A stretch of DNA of 64,000 bases. It comes from Halomonas sp. 25-S5. Lineage in GTDB: Bacteria; Pseudomonadota; Gammaproteobacteria; Pseudomonadales; Halomonadaceae. Under the pieces are notes generated by a model. It made no database searches. It had not been told where the DNA came from and saw nothing but the letters and a program-made list of their open reading frames with translations. The position numbers and the translations under genes were made by a program. Below are positions 19,113-27,671 of the stretch, in pieces (the stretch's first letter is position 1; the number at the start of each line of letters is the position of its first letter). The DNA lies in the NCBI RefSeq assembly GCF_029889845.1, contig NZ_JARANV010000011.1, positions 53,889 to 117,888 of the forward strand, written 5' to 3'.

Positions 19113-19724
19113 ATGAAACGCCTGATCGCCACCGCCGCCCTGGCCGGCCTGGTCGCCTCGCCCGCCTTCGCCCAGAGCTATCAGTACAATCCCGCCGAGG
19201 GGCCCTACCTGGGTGCCGGGATTGGCCACTCCTCGCTAGATAACGATACGTTAAATGAATGGGATAGTTACGGGGTCAGCACCGATGATACTGATACCGG
19301 CTACAAGCTGTTTGCCGGCTACCAGTTCAATCCCAACTTTGCCGTCGAGGCCAGCTATCTGGACTTTGGCGACTTCAGTGCAAGTGGCTCAAGCGGTCCA
19401 GACAATGCCAACATCAAACTGGGCGTTGATGGGTTTGGATTTGCCCTAGTAGGCAAGCTTCCGATCCAGAACGGCTTCAGTGTCCATGGCAAGCTGGGCA
19501 TGGTTGCTTGGGAGGCTGACTTGGAAGGAAACGCAACGCTTGATGGCTCATATTATCGTGCTTCCGCTGGCGAGGATGGCACCGATCCCTTCTACGGCAT
19601 CGGCGCCGAGTACGAGATCCAGCAGATCATGATGCGTGCCGAATACGAGCGCTACGATATCAGCGACAGCGGCGAGGACTTCGAGATCGACCTCTTCTCC
19701 GCCAGCCTGGGCTACCGCTTCTAG
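19113..19724 (+). CDS. outer-membrane beta-barrel protein (OmpA-N/porin-like)
   Basis: 203 aa with a signal peptide (MKRLIATAALAGLVASPAFA) and alternating aromatic beta strands typical of small 8-stranded barrels: GPYLGAGIGHS, YKLFAGYQFNPNFAVEASYLDFGDF, GVDGFGFALVGKLPI and a terminal LGYRF with the C-terminal phenylalanine needed for Bam recognition. No peptidoglycan-binding OmpA-C domain. AAGGAG lies 7 bases before the second of two ATGs. The middle third (about 19240–19560) is richer in A and T than the ends of the gene and the neighbours. Confidence 0.8.
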   Translation: MKRLIATAALAGLVASPAFAQSYQYNPAEGPYLGAGIGHSSLDNDTLNEWDSYGVSTDDTDTGYKLFAGYQFNPNFAVEASYLDFGDFSASGSSGPDNANIKLGVDGFGFALVGKLPIQNGFSVHGKLGMVAWEADLEGNATLDGSYYRASAGEDGTDPFYGIGAEYEIQQIMMRAEYERYDISDSGEDFEIDLFSASLGYRF

Positions 19725-19746
19725 CGTCCTCCGCATGCTTCCCTAC

Positions 19747-19776
19747 GGCCCCGCCAACCGGCGGGGCCGTTGCGTT
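19747..19776 (+). terminator. terminator after the outer-membrane protein gene
   Basis: GGCCCCGCC (19747–19755), loop AACC, GGCGGGGCC (19760–19768), then GTTGCGTT. Confidence 0.8.
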
Positions 19777-19825
19777 ACGGGGCGAGACGCGCCACCCTGC
19801 CCCGTTTCACCCTAAGGGACCCACC

Positions 19826-21199
19826 GTGACGTCGCCCTCGAGCACCGACCGCGTAGGCACGCGACAGCGCATCCTGGCGCTGGCCTGGCCGATCATCCTC
19901 TCCAACGTCACCGTGCCGCTGCTCGGGCTGGTGGATACCGCCGTGGTCGGCCACCTGCCCGACTCGCGCTATCTCGCCGGGGTGACCCTGGGGGCGACGC
20001 TCTTCAGCTTTCTCTACTGGGGCTTCGGCTTCCTGCGCATGGGCACCACCGGCCTCACCTCCCAGGCGGTGGGCCGCGAGGCGGACGGCGAGGTACGCAA
20101 CCTGCTCGGCCAGTCGCTGCTGCTCGCCCTGGGGATCGGCCTGGGACTGATACTGGCCGGGGGCCCGCTGGTGACGCTGGGACTGTGGCTGCTCGACGGC
20201 AGCGAGGTCGCCACGCAGCTGGCCGCGGAGTACGCCCGCATCCGGCTGCTCTCGGCCCCGGCGGTGCTGGCCAACTACGCCATCCTCGGCTGGTTCCTCG
20301 GCCAGCAGAACTCGCGGGTGACGCTGTCCATCCTGGTGCTGACCAACGGCGTCAACATCGCCCTCGACCTGCTGTTCGTGGTGGGGCTGGGGATGACCAG
20401 CGACGGCGTCGCCTGGGCCACGGTGCTCGCCGACTACACGGCACTGGCCTTCGGCCTCTGGCTGGTGTCGCGTCAGCTCAGGTGGCTGTCGGGTCACTTC
20501 CTGCGCGAGCGGCTGCTGCGCCTGGCCGCCTACGGCGAGCTCTTCCGGGTCAACGCCAACCTCTTCGTACGCACCCTGGGCCTGCTGTTCGCCATGGCCT
20601 TCTTCACCTCCCGCGGCGCCGCCCAGGGCGATACCGTGCTGGCGGCCAATGCCGTGCTGCTGCAGTTCATCATGCTGACCAGCTACGCCCTGGACGGCTT
20701 CGCCCATGCCGCCGAGGCGCTGGCCGGCCGCGCCGTGGGCCGCCGGCGCTTCGACGAGTTCGGCCGGGTCGTCAGCAGCGCCGCCCGCTTCTCGCTGGTC
20801 ACGGCGGGGCTCGCCGCGCTGGCCTTCGCCCTGGGCGGCGAGTGGCTGATCGCGCTGCTCACCGGCCTGCCGGAGGTGCGCGCCACCGCCGGCGACTACC
20901 TGCCCTGGATGGTCGTCATGCCGCTGGTGGCGGTATGGAGCTATCTGCTGGACGGCGTCTTCATCGGCGCCACGGCGATCCGCGAGATGCGCAACAGCAT
21001 CTATGCGGGGCTCGCGGTCTACCTGCCGCTCTGGTGGCTGACCACGCCACTGGGCAACCACGGCCTGTGGCTGGCCTTCCTGGCCTTTGCTATGGTGCGC
21101 TCGGGCGTGCTCGCGGCCTACTATCGTCACCATCGCCGCACTCGCTGGCGCCACCACGGCGGGGCCGGCTTCGTTGACGACGAGTACCGCCCCGGGTAG
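19826..21199 (+). CDS. MATE-family efflux transporter (DinF-like)
   Basis: 457-aa multidrug and toxic compound extrusion protein with about 12 transmembrane helices. The N-terminus LAWPIILSNVTVPLLGLVDT is the classical MATE start, and TTGLTSQAVGR and the second-half FAHAAEALAGRAVGRRR repeat the symmetric signature seen in the DinF branch. Exports cationic compounds in exchange for sodium or protons. Starts with GTG after AAGGGA. Monocistronic, ahead of atoE by 70 bp. Confidence 0.9.
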   Translation: MTSPSSTDRVGTRQRILALAWPIILSNVTVPLLGLVDTAVVGHLPDSRYLAGVTLGATLFSFLYWGFGFLRMGTTGLTSQAVGREADGEVRNLLGQSLLLALGIGLGLILAGGPLVTLGLWLLDGSEVATQLAAEYARIRLLSAPAVLANYAILGWFLGQQNSRVTLSILVLTNGVNIALDLLFVVGLGMTSDGVAWATVLADYTALAFGLWLVSRQLRWLSGHFLRERLLRLAAYGELFRVNANLFVRTLGLLFAMAFFTSRGAAQGDTVLAANAVLLQFIMLTSYALDGFAHAAEALAGRAVGRRRFDEFGRVVSSAARFSLVTAGLAALAFALGGEWLIALLTGLPEVRATAGDYLPWMVVMPLVAVWSYLLDGVFIGATAIREMRNSIYAGLAVYLPLWWLTTPLGNHGLWLAFLAFAMVRSGVLAAYYRHHRRTRWRHHGGAGFVDDEYRPG

Positions 21200-21269
21200 C
21201 GCAACCTTCTGAGGGTGCGCTACTTTCTGTCAGGCACGCCAACATCGACAACAGAACAAGGGAACCCCC

Positions 21270-22580
21270 ATGCTCAAGGCCCTATCGAGACCGGCCGTCA
21301 GGCTGGTCGAGAAGTACCTGCCCGACCCCTACATCTTCGTGCTGCTGCTGACGGTCATTGCCGCCGCCGCGGCCATCGCCGTGGAGCGACAGACCCCGCT
21401 GGCGGTGCTGAGGTTCTGGGGGGACGGCTTCTGGAACCTGCTGACCTTCTCGATGCAGATGCTGCTGGTGCTGGTCACCGGCTTCATGCTGGCAAGCTCC
21501 CCCCCCGTCAGCCGCCTGCTGCAGAAGCTGGCCGGCCTGGCCAACAACGCCGGCGCCGCCATCCTGCTCGTGACCCTGGTCTCGCTGGCCGCCAGCTGGA
21601 TCAACTGGGGCTTCGGCCTGGTGGTCGGCGCCCTGTTCGCCAAGGAGCTGGCCCGCCAGGTTCGGGTGGACTATCGCCTGCTGGTGGCGAGCGCCTACTC
21701 CGGCTTCGTCGTATGGCACGGCGGGCTCGCCGGCTCGATCCCTCTGACCATCGCCACCGAGGGCCATTTCACCGTCGAGCAGATCGGCGTGATCGGTACC
21801 GGCGAGACCATCTTCTCGCTGTTCAACATCGCTATCGTGCTCTGCCTGTTCGTGGCGGTACCGCTGGTCAACCGGATGATGCTTCCAGACGAGAAGGACA
21901 GCGTCTACATCGATCCCAAGCTGCTTGGCGAGACCGAGACGCAACGGCCGCGCATCACCCGCCCGGCGGAGCGCCTCGAGAACAGCATGACGCTGGCCTG
22001 GCTGGTCGGCATCCCCGGCCTGCTGTTCCTGTTCGACCATTTCGTGCTGCGCGGCGGCGGCCTCAACCTGAACGTGGTGAACTTCCTGTTCCTGTTCCTG
22101 GCCATCGTGTTGCATCGCACGCCCCAGAGCCTGCTCAACAGCCTGCATGAGGCCATCAAGGGCGGCGCCGGGATCGTGATCCAGTTCCCCTTCTACGCCG
22201 GGATCATGGCGATCATGGTGCAGTCCGGGCTCGCCGAGACCCTGTCCGGCGCGCTGATCTCCTTCGCCACCGAGACCACCCTGCCCTTCTGGTCCTTCAT
22301 CAGTGCCGGCATCGTCAACATCTTCGTGCCCTCCGGTGGCGGCCAGTGGGCCGTGCAGGCCCCGGTGATGCTGCCGGCCGCCCAGGCCCTGGGCGTGGAC
22401 ATCCCCCGGGTGGCCATGGCCGTGGCCTGGGGCGACGCCTGGACCAACCTGCTGCAGCCCTTCTGGGCCCTGCCGGTGCTCGGGATCGCCGGCCTCAAGG
22501 CGAAGGACATCATGGGCTTCTGCCTGATCCAGCTGCTCATCACCGGCATCATCATCGCCGTCGGCCTGACCTGGTTCTGA
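21270..22580 (+). CDS. atoE: short-chain fatty acid transporter AtoE
   Basis: 436-aa inner-membrane protein with about 11 hydrophobic segments. The opening (PAVRLVEKYLPDPYIFVLLL), the ASWINWGFGLVVGALFA segment and VPSGGGQWAVQAPV match the AtoE family (short-chain fatty acid uptake). In E. coli AtoE lies with the acetoacetate-degradation genes, but here no ato genes are nearby; a thioesterase follows behind a hairpin. AGGGAAC precedes the ATG. Substrate assignment rests on the family only. Confidence 0.9.
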   Translation: MLKALSRPAVRLVEKYLPDPYIFVLLLTVIAAAAAIAVERQTPLAVLRFWGDGFWNLLTFSMQMLLVLVTGFMLASSPPVSRLLQKLAGLANNAGAAILLVTLVSLAASWINWGFGLVVGALFAKELARQVRVDYRLLVASAYSGFVVWHGGLAGSIPLTIATEGHFTVEQIGVIGTGETIFSLFNIAIVLCLFVAVPLVNRMMLPDEKDSVYIDPKLLGETETQRPRITRPAERLENSMTLAWLVGIPGLLFLFDHFVLRGGGLNLNVVNFLFLFLAIVLHRTPQSLLNSLHEAIKGGAGIVIQFPFYAGIMAIMVQSGLAETLSGALISFATETTLPFWSFISAGIVNIFVPSGGGQWAVQAPVMLPAAQALGVDIPRVAMAVAWGDAWTNLLQPFWALPVLGIAGLKAKDIMGFCLIQLLITGIIIAVGLTWF

Positions 22581-22608
22581 CCCCGGCACGCGCCGATACC
22601 CGCCCGAC

Positions 22609-22642
22609 AACGCCTTGCTCCCCTCCGCGGGAGCAAGGCGTT
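22609..22642. terminator. 14-bp perfect hairpin after atoE
   Basis: AACGCCTTGCTCCC (22609–22622), loop CTCCGC, GGGAGCAAGGCGTT (22629–22642). No long uridine tract, but position and symmetry fit a transcription end for atoE. Confidence 0.75.
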
Positions 22643-22674
22643 ATGCTGTGGAAAACCTTCACGGGGACACTTCG

Positions 22675-23178
22675 ATGGACGACCAGACCCTGACGGGCCA
22701 GCACGAGCTCTCGATGACCGTGCTGATGACCCCGGACATGGCCAACTTCAGCGGCAAGGTGCATGGCGGCGCCATCCTCAAGAAACTCGACGAGGTGGCC
22801 TATGCCTGTGCCAGCCGCTACGCCGGTCATTACGTGGTGACGCTGTCCGTCGACCAGGTACTGTTCAAGCAGCCGATCCATGTCGGTGAACTGGTCACCT
22901 TCCTGGCCAGCGTCAACCACGTCGGAAGCTCCTCCATGGAGATCGGCATCAAGGTGGTCGCCGAGGATATTCGCCAGAAGATGATCCGCCACACCAACAG
23001 CTGCTACCTGACCATGGTCGCCGTGGACGACCATGGCAAGCCGGCCAGGGTGCCGCCGCTCAGGCTGGACACCCGTCTGCAGAAGCTGCGTTTCGAGAAG
23101 GCCGCCCTGCGCAAGAAGCTGCGCAAGCAGGCCGAGGAGGAGGAGCGTCGTACCCAGGCCAGGCACGAGGACCCCTGA
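22675..23178 (+). CDS. acyl-CoA thioesterase (hotdog fold)
   Basis: 167 aa. The central region has NFSGKVHGGAILKKLDEVAYACA, the acyl-CoA thioesterase signature with the catalytic aspartate/glutamate region and glycine turn, followed by VTLSVDQVLFKQPIHVGE. This places it with the YciA/ACOT-type hexameric hotdog enzymes that release free acids from acyl-CoAs. The last 30 residues are a highly charged helix rich in K, R and E, longer than in E. coli YciA. GGGGA lies before the ATG. Confidence 0.88.
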   Translation: MDDQTLTGQHELSMTVLMTPDMANFSGKVHGGAILKKLDEVAYACASRYAGHYVVTLSVDQVLFKQPIHVGELVTFLASVNHVGSSSMEIGIKVVAEDIRQKMIRHTNSCYLTMVAVDDHGKPARVPPLRLDTRLQKLRFEKAALRKKLRKQAEEEERRTQARHEDP

Positions 23179-23306
23179 ATGGGGAAAGGCGGGAGATAGA
23201 GGGGCAGGGAGACAGGCGTCACCTGCCCGGCCCTGCCGGTATCTTCACACGCCGGAGCAGGACTCCGGCGCCGCGCGGGAGGGTTTCTCTATCATGCCCA
23301 GGGGCA

Positions 23307-23438
23307 TCAACTGGCGGCGTCCTGCACCGCCTTGCCGCCCTCCTCGATGTCCTGTCCGGCGCCACGCATGGTATTGCAGCCACCAAGCAGCGACAGGCTG
23401 AACAGCGCGACCAGCACCAGTGCAAGTGTCCTTTTCAT
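23307..23438 (-). CDS. entericidin-family small lipoprotein
   Basis: 43-aa reading frame. It begins MKRTLALVLVALFSLSLLGG followed by C21, a clear lipobox (LLGGC) for lipid attachment, and continues NTMRGAGQDIEEGGKAVQDA, the diagnostic pattern of entericidin A/B peptides. GAGGAGG lies 5 bases before the ATG. Entericidins are small outer-membrane-associated lipoproteins, linked in E. coli to bacteriolysis under stress; the role here is not known. It stands alone between the thioesterase gene and the TauE-type gene. Confidence 0.88.
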   Translation of the reverse strand: MKRTLALVLVALFSLSLLGGCNTMRGAGQDIEEGGKAVQDAAS

Positions 23439-23540
23439 GCTCGCCTCCTCGTCCTTTCCGTTATGCAGTAAGGGAATGCTACATCCTTAATTTAGCACGT
23501 GATGGCCGCAGCGACAGGCCGCCCAGCCCGGCAACGGCCC

Positions 23541-24287
23541 CTAGCCCAGCAGCAGGCGCAGGATGATCGCGGCGATGACCGCGACGGTCAGCCACTTGAC
23601 GACGAAGGCCCCGCGCGGGCTCATGTTGACCTTCACCGCCAGCCAGGCTCCCAGCATGCTGCCCCCCGCCAGCACCAGGCCATAGCTCCAGCGCACCTGG
23701 TCATTGGCCAGGAAGATCGCCAGGGCCGGCAGGGTATAGACCAGCACGATCAGCACCTTGAAGACGTTCACCTGGGCGAGGTCGATCTTCAGCATGCGAT
23801 AGAGCACCACGATGAACAGGACGCCCACCCCGACCTGGATGAACCCGCCGTAGAGGCCGATGGCGAACATCGCCAGATAGACCGCCGGGGTGAGGCGCTC
23901 CGGGGTCAGCGGGCGGGTCTCCAGGCGCGGCTGGGGCAGCAGCATCAGCACCGCCGAGCACGCCATCACCGTGATCAGGATCGCCTCGAAGAGCGCATCC
24001 CCGGTCTGCAGGGCCAGCCAGGCACCGAGCAGCGAGCCGACCACCGCCGGCACCGAGAGCCGCAGCGAGAGCCCCACGTAGCGGGCACCGGCACGCAAGA
24101 AGCTGGTCACCGCGGAGATGCTCTGCAGCGCGATCGAAACCCGGTTGGTGCCATTGGCGGCCTGGGGCGGCAGCCCCAGGAACATCAGCAGTGGCAGGGT
24201 CAGCATCGAGCCCCCCGCGGAGAGCACGTTGATGAAGCCGGCCAGGGTCCCGATGGCCAGCAGGGCAAGCGCCTCGAGCAGCGTCAT
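23541..24287 (-). CDS. TauE/SafE-family (DUF81) anion exporter
   Basis: 248-aa membrane protein with about eight hydrophobic segments in two similar halves. The N-terminal GTLAGFINVLSAGGSMLTLP and the second-half GLYGGFIQVGVGVLF repeat the characteristic glycine-rich signature of the TauE/SafE family, proposed exporters of sulfite, sulfoacetate and related organosulfonates. The substrate is not deducible, as no sulfur-metabolism genes are adjacent. Divergent from the HIT-family gene. Confidence 0.85.
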   Translation of the reverse strand: MTLLEALALLAIGTLAGFINVLSAGGSMLTLPLLMFLGLPPQAANGTNRVSIALQSISAVTSFLRAGARYVGLSLRLSVPAVVGSLLGAWLALQTGDALFEAILITVMACSAVLMLLPQPRLETRPLTPERLTPAVYLAMFAIGLYGGFIQVGVGVLFIVVLYRMLKIDLAQVNVFKVLIVLVYTLPALAIFLANDQVRWSYGLVLAGGSMLGAWLAVKVNMSPRGAFVVKWLTVAVIAAIILRLLLG

Positions 24288-24426
24288 GGTAGCGTCCGTT
24301 GTGGGCGGGTCGGAGATAGGCTACCCAGCATACCGGGGCAGCCCTGCCGGGGGAATCTGCCCCGATGCCGGATGGCTGTGCCATGATGACCGGCACAGGG
24401 ACCGCCGACGCGCAAGGAGACCCGTG

Positions 24427-24858
24427 ATGCCGAAGTTCGAACCCGATGCCCGCCTGGTGGCAGACAGCTACCCGGTCACCGAACTGCCGCTCTGCCAGCT
24501 GCGACTGATGGACGACGCCCGCTTCCCCTGGCTGGTACTGATACCGCGCCGCCTCAACGTCAGCGAGGTCTTCGAGCTCGACGCCTCGGCGCAACAGCAG
24601 CTGTGGCGGGAGGCCACGGCGGTCGGCAGGGCCATGCTCGGTGCCCTGGGCGGCGACAAGCTCAACATCGCCAGCCTCGGCAATGTCGTCGCCCAGTTGC
24701 ATGTGCATGTCATCGTGCGGCGTCGCGAGGACGCCGCCTGGCCGGCGCCGGTCTGGGGCCATGGCCAGGCCGAGGCCTACGACCTGGACGGCCTGGCCGA
24801 CATGCGTGCCCGCATCCTGGCCGAGGTGGAAGGGCTGGACCTCGCCTCAGGGCAATAA
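24427..24858 (+). CDS. HIT-family protein
   Basis: 143-aa histidine-triad-fold protein. The active-site motif reads QLHVHVIVRR (Q90, H92, H94), so the first histidine of the classical HxHxH triad is replaced by glutamine, as also found in the GalT-like branch. LVLIPRR and DKLNIASLGN are further family elements. Likely a nucleotide hydrolase or transferase; specificity unknown. AAGGAG lies 8 bases before the ATG. The 3' end overlaps the convergent lipoprotein gene by 12 bp. Confidence 0.87.
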   Translation: MPKFEPDARLVADSYPVTELPLCQLRLMDDARFPWLVLIPRRLNVSEVFELDASAQQQLWREATAVGRAMLGALGGDKLNIASLGNVVAQLHVHVIVRRREDAAWPAPVWGHGQAEAYDLDGLADMRARILAEVEGLDLASGQ

Positions 24859-25203
24859 TCCCAGTCGCGACTGCAGGTCGGTCAGCAGGGGGTCCAGCAC
24901 GGTGGGCGGCAAGGGCCGCCCACCGCGGGTGGCGATGAAGCTGACCCGGCTGCCGTCTCCCTGGCCGGACACGCGCAGCGACACGCCGTAGCCCGGCATC
25001 CGACCCAGCACCGCCTCCAGGCGACCCAGGTCGCCGTCGGCATGGCGGATCACGTAGCCGCGCTCCATCAGCAGCTCCATGGCCTCGCGCAGGGTGGTCT
25101 CGGGCACTGCCGCCAGGTGAATCTCGCGGGGCTCGGGCGGGGCCGGGGTGGCACAGCCGGCCAGCCAGGCGACCAGCAGGATAACGACGGGGGGTCGCAT
25201 CAT
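24847..25203 (-). CDS. putative lipoprotein, function unknown
   Basis: 118 aa. The lipobox LAGC (C17) follows a hydrophobic start, so it should be lipid-anchored. The mature part (PETTLREAMELLMERGYVIRHADGD onward) is an alpha/beta-looking domain resembling its upstream neighbour, which also has an 'ALEAQGFLVRHTD' segment; the two may be distant paralogues. Overlaps the neighbour by four bases (ATGA), so they form an operon. No function recognised. Confidence 0.7.
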   Translation of the reverse strand: MMRPPVVILLVAWLAGCATPAPPEPREIHLAAVPETTLREAMELLMERGYVIRHADGDLGRLEAVLGRMPGYGVSLRVSGQGDGSRVSFIATRGGRPLPPTVLDPLLTDLQSRLGLLP

Positions 25204-25736
25204 GGGGCCTCCTGTGCCGGTACGGCCTCGATGGCATCGCGCAGCTCGCGGCAGAAGGCGGCATCGCTGGCACTGCGTGACTCGCGCAGCTCGCCTCGCC
25301 AGTCGAAAATGCGGATATCCCGGGACACCTGCACCTGCGGCTCCCCCACCACCACCGAGACCCGCTCGATGCGGGTCGCCTCGTCGGTCACCGGCCCGAT
25401 GCCGCCACCGATGCCGAGCATCACGCCGGAAGAAATATGGCCACCGCTGCCGCCCAGCACGAAACCGCCAAAGCGGGGCAGGCGCTCGTCCCCATGGCCG
25501 TGATAGAAGGTTTTCCGGGCGCGTTCGGCGCTGACCAGCCCCAGCGGCGCATCGGTGTGGCGCACCAGGAAGCCCTGCGCCTCCAGGGCCGTGACGGCCC
25601 TGGCCAGGCTATCGCCGGGCCCGGCGGGCCAGCGGCACTCGGCGGCCGGGGCGGGCTCGGCCACCGGCAGGGTCGTCGGCGTCACCTGGCAACCGGCCAG
25701 CGCCGCCGGCAGCAGCAACAGTAGCCATGCACGCAT
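25200..25736 (-). CDS. putative lipoprotein, function unknown
   Basis: 178 aa with a signal sequence and lipobox LAGC (C16). After a proline/alanine linker, a domain with SLARAVTALEAQGFLVRHTD is followed by a glycine-rich stretch (GGFVLGGSGGHISSGVMLGIGGGIG, spread over about 91–114) and a beta-rich tail. First gene of a two-gene operon of lipoproteins. I do not recognise the family. Confidence 0.7.
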   Translation of the reverse strand: MRAWLLLLLPAALAGCQVTPTTLPVAEPAPAAECRWPAGPGDSLARAVTALEAQGFLVRHTDAPLGLVSAERARKTFYHGHGDERLPRFGGFVLGGSGGHISSGVMLGIGGGIGPVTDEATRIERVSVVVGEPQVQVSRDIRIFDWRGELRESRSASDAAFCRELRDAIEAVPAQEAP

Positions 25737-25863
25737 CGCATGATCTCCGCGGAAGGTTAAAAGCAGTCTACGCCGGAAGCCGGCGGGGATGAAGCGCCCC
25801 GGGGTTCTGTCCCGCGCCGGCTGGCGCTAAGCTGGAAACCCCTTCCACACGACGAGAGCGGCC

Positions 25864-27009
25864 ATGAAGATCCTCATCTGCCCGGACAGCTTCAAGGATG
25901 CCCTGCCCGCCGCCGCTGCCGCGCGCGCCATCGCCGGCGGGGCGCGGCGCGCCGGCGGCGACATCGAGGCCCTGGAATGCCCGTTGGCCGATGGCGGCGA
26001 GGGCAGCCTCGATGCCCTGCTGGCCGCCACCGGGGCCGAGCGGCGCTCGGCGGACGTCCATGACGCCCTGGGGCACCCGACCCGGGCCGACTGGGGCTGG
26101 CACGCCGGGAGCCGCACCGCCTACGTGGAGCTGGCCGAGGCCAGCGGCCTGCAGGCGCTGGCGCCCGACGAACGCACCGCCCTGCACAGCACCACCTTCG
26201 GCGTCGGCGAGCTGATCCGCGAGGCGCTGGACAGCGGTGCCGAGCGGCTACTGCTGACCCTCGGCGGCAGCGCTACCAACGACGGCGGGGCAGGGATGCT
26301 GGCCGCCCTGGGCGCGCGACTGCGCGACGGCAAGGGCCTCGACCTGGCCCCGGGCGGCGCCCCCCTGGCCGACCTGGCCGAGCTCGATCTGCAGGGTCTC
26401 GACCCGCGCCTGGCCGGCCTGCGGGTCGAGACCGCGGTGGACGTGGACAACCCGTTGCTGGGCGAGCGCGGCGCCAGTGCGGTCTTCGGCCCCCAGAAGG
26501 GGGCCACACCGGACGAGGTGGCGCGCCTCGATGCCGCCCTGGCCCGCTTCGCCGACGTCACCGCCGCGACCCTGGGCGAGGATCACCGCGACCTGCCCGG
26601 GGCCGGCGCCGCCGGGGGCATGGGCTTCGCCGCCCGGGCCTTCCTCGGCGCCGAGCTGCGCCCCGGCATCGAGCTGGTGATGGCTCAGGCCGGCGTCGAG
26701 GCCCTGCTGGCGGATGCCGACCTGGTGATCACCGGCGAAGGCCAGCTCGACGGCCAGAGCCTGGCCGGCAAGACCCCGGTGGGCGTGGCACGGCTGGCCC
26801 ATCGACACGGGGTGCCGGTGGTGGTGCTGGCCGGACGCCTGGCCCCAGGCTGGCAGGCCGCCTTCGACGAGGGCGTCACCGCGGCCTTCGCCCTGGCCGA
26901 TGGCCCCATGGCGCTCGACGAGGCCCTCGCGCGCTGCGCCGAACTGCTGGCCGACCGCACCGAGGGCCTGGTGCGCCTCTGGGTCGCCCTGGCCGCCCCC
27001 CGGCCTTGA
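25864..27009 (+). CDS. glycerate kinase
   Basis: 381-aa GarK/GlxK-type kinase producing 2-phosphoglycerate (or 3-phosphoglycerate) from D-glycerate and ATP. The N-terminal PDSFKDALPAAAAARAI and PLADGGEGSLDALL motifs, LTLGGSATNDGGAGML in the middle and VITGEGQLDGQSLAGKTPVGVA near the end are all diagnostic. Very high GC. Single gene, with no tartronate-semialdehyde or glyoxylate genes beside it. Confidence 0.94.
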   Translation: MKILICPDSFKDALPAAAAARAIAGGARRAGGDIEALECPLADGGEGSLDALLAATGAERRSADVHDALGHPTRADWGWHAGSRTAYVELAEASGLQALAPDERTALHSTTFGVGELIREALDSGAERLLLTLGGSATNDGGAGMLAALGARLRDGKGLDLAPGGAPLADLAELDLQGLDPRLAGLRVETAVDVDNPLLGERGASAVFGPQKGATPDEVARLDAALARFADVTAATLGEDHRDLPGAGAAGGMGFAARAFLGAELRPGIELVMAQAGVEALLADADLVITGEGQLDGQSLAGKTPVGVARLAHRHGVPVVVLAGRLAPGWQAAFDEGVTAAFALADGPMALDEALARCAELLADRTEGLVRLWVALAAPRP

Positions 27010-27066
27010 AGAGCGCGCCCGACACCCGCACGTCATGGGCAGCGGCTATGGTGGCCATGGAGACAA

Positions 27067-27097
27067 TTGGCTTATCCGCCGCCGGCGGACGTATTAC
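27067..27097 (+). promoter_or_regulatory. putative dps promoter with embedded palindrome
   Basis: TTGGCT (27067–27072) and TATTAC (27092–27097) are 19 bp apart, slightly long. Between them sits the perfect 15-bp palindrome TCCGCCG-C-CGGCGGA (27075–27089). A repressor bound there would block the promoter; the regulator is unknown. Confidence 0.45.
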
Positions 27098-27128
27098 CCT
27101 ACCTGCATCGCGATCAAGGAGGCATTGA

Positions 27129-27602
27129 ATGAGCGACACCAATACCATCGGCCTGCACGAGGCCAGCGCCAGCCAGCTGGCCGAGAAGCTCAACGAGCTG
27201 CTGGCCAACTACCAGATCTTCTACATGAACGTGCGCGGCTACCACTGGAACGTGAAGGGCCGCCAGTTCTTCCAGCTCCACGAGAAGTTCGAGGAGTTCT
27301 ACACCGATCTGCTGACCAAGGTCGACGAAGTCGCCGAGCGCATCCTCACCCTGGGCCACCAGCCGGTGCACGCCTACAGCGACTACGTGAAGCTCGCCAG
27401 GATCCAGGAGGACAAGAACGTCCATGACGGCGAGGCCTGCGTGCGCGGCGTGCTCCAGGGTTACCAGACCCTGATCGAGCTGCAGCGCGATCTGCTCTCG
27501 CTGGCCTCGGATGCCGACGACGAGGGCACCGCCGCCCAGGCCGGCGACTACATCCGCGAGCAGGAGAAGACCGTGTGGATGCTGGGCGCCTACCTCGGCT
27601 GA
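27129..27602 (+). CDS. dps: Dps-family ferritin-like DNA-protection protein
   Basis: 157 aa, the standard length for a Dps dodecamer subunit. The ferroxidase ligands are all present with the spacing of E. coli Dps: H39 (in YHWNV), H51, D66 and E70. It oxidises ferrous iron with peroxide and stores the mineral. The N-terminus is short and has few lysines, so DNA binding is uncertain. AAGGAGGC precedes the ATG. Monocistronic with its own terminator. Confidence 0.93.
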   Translation: MSDTNTIGLHEASASQLAEKLNELLANYQIFYMNVRGYHWNVKGRQFFQLHEKFEEFYTDLLTKVDEVAERILTLGHQPVHAYSDYVKLARIQEDKNVHDGEACVRGVLQGYQTLIELQRDLLSLASDADDEGTAAQAGDYIREQEKTVWMLGAYLG

Positions 27603-27628
27603 TCACCGGCACCGCGGAACCGAAGCAC

Positions 27629-27660
27629 GACGCCGCCCCGAGGGGCGGCGTCGTCGTTGC
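27629..27660 (+). terminator. terminator after dps
   Basis: GACGCCGCCCC (27629–27639), 2-nt loop, GGGGCGGCGTC (27642–27652), then GTCGTT. The stem is very GC-rich. Confidence 0.75.
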
Positions 27661-27671
27661 GGTGCCGCGGC

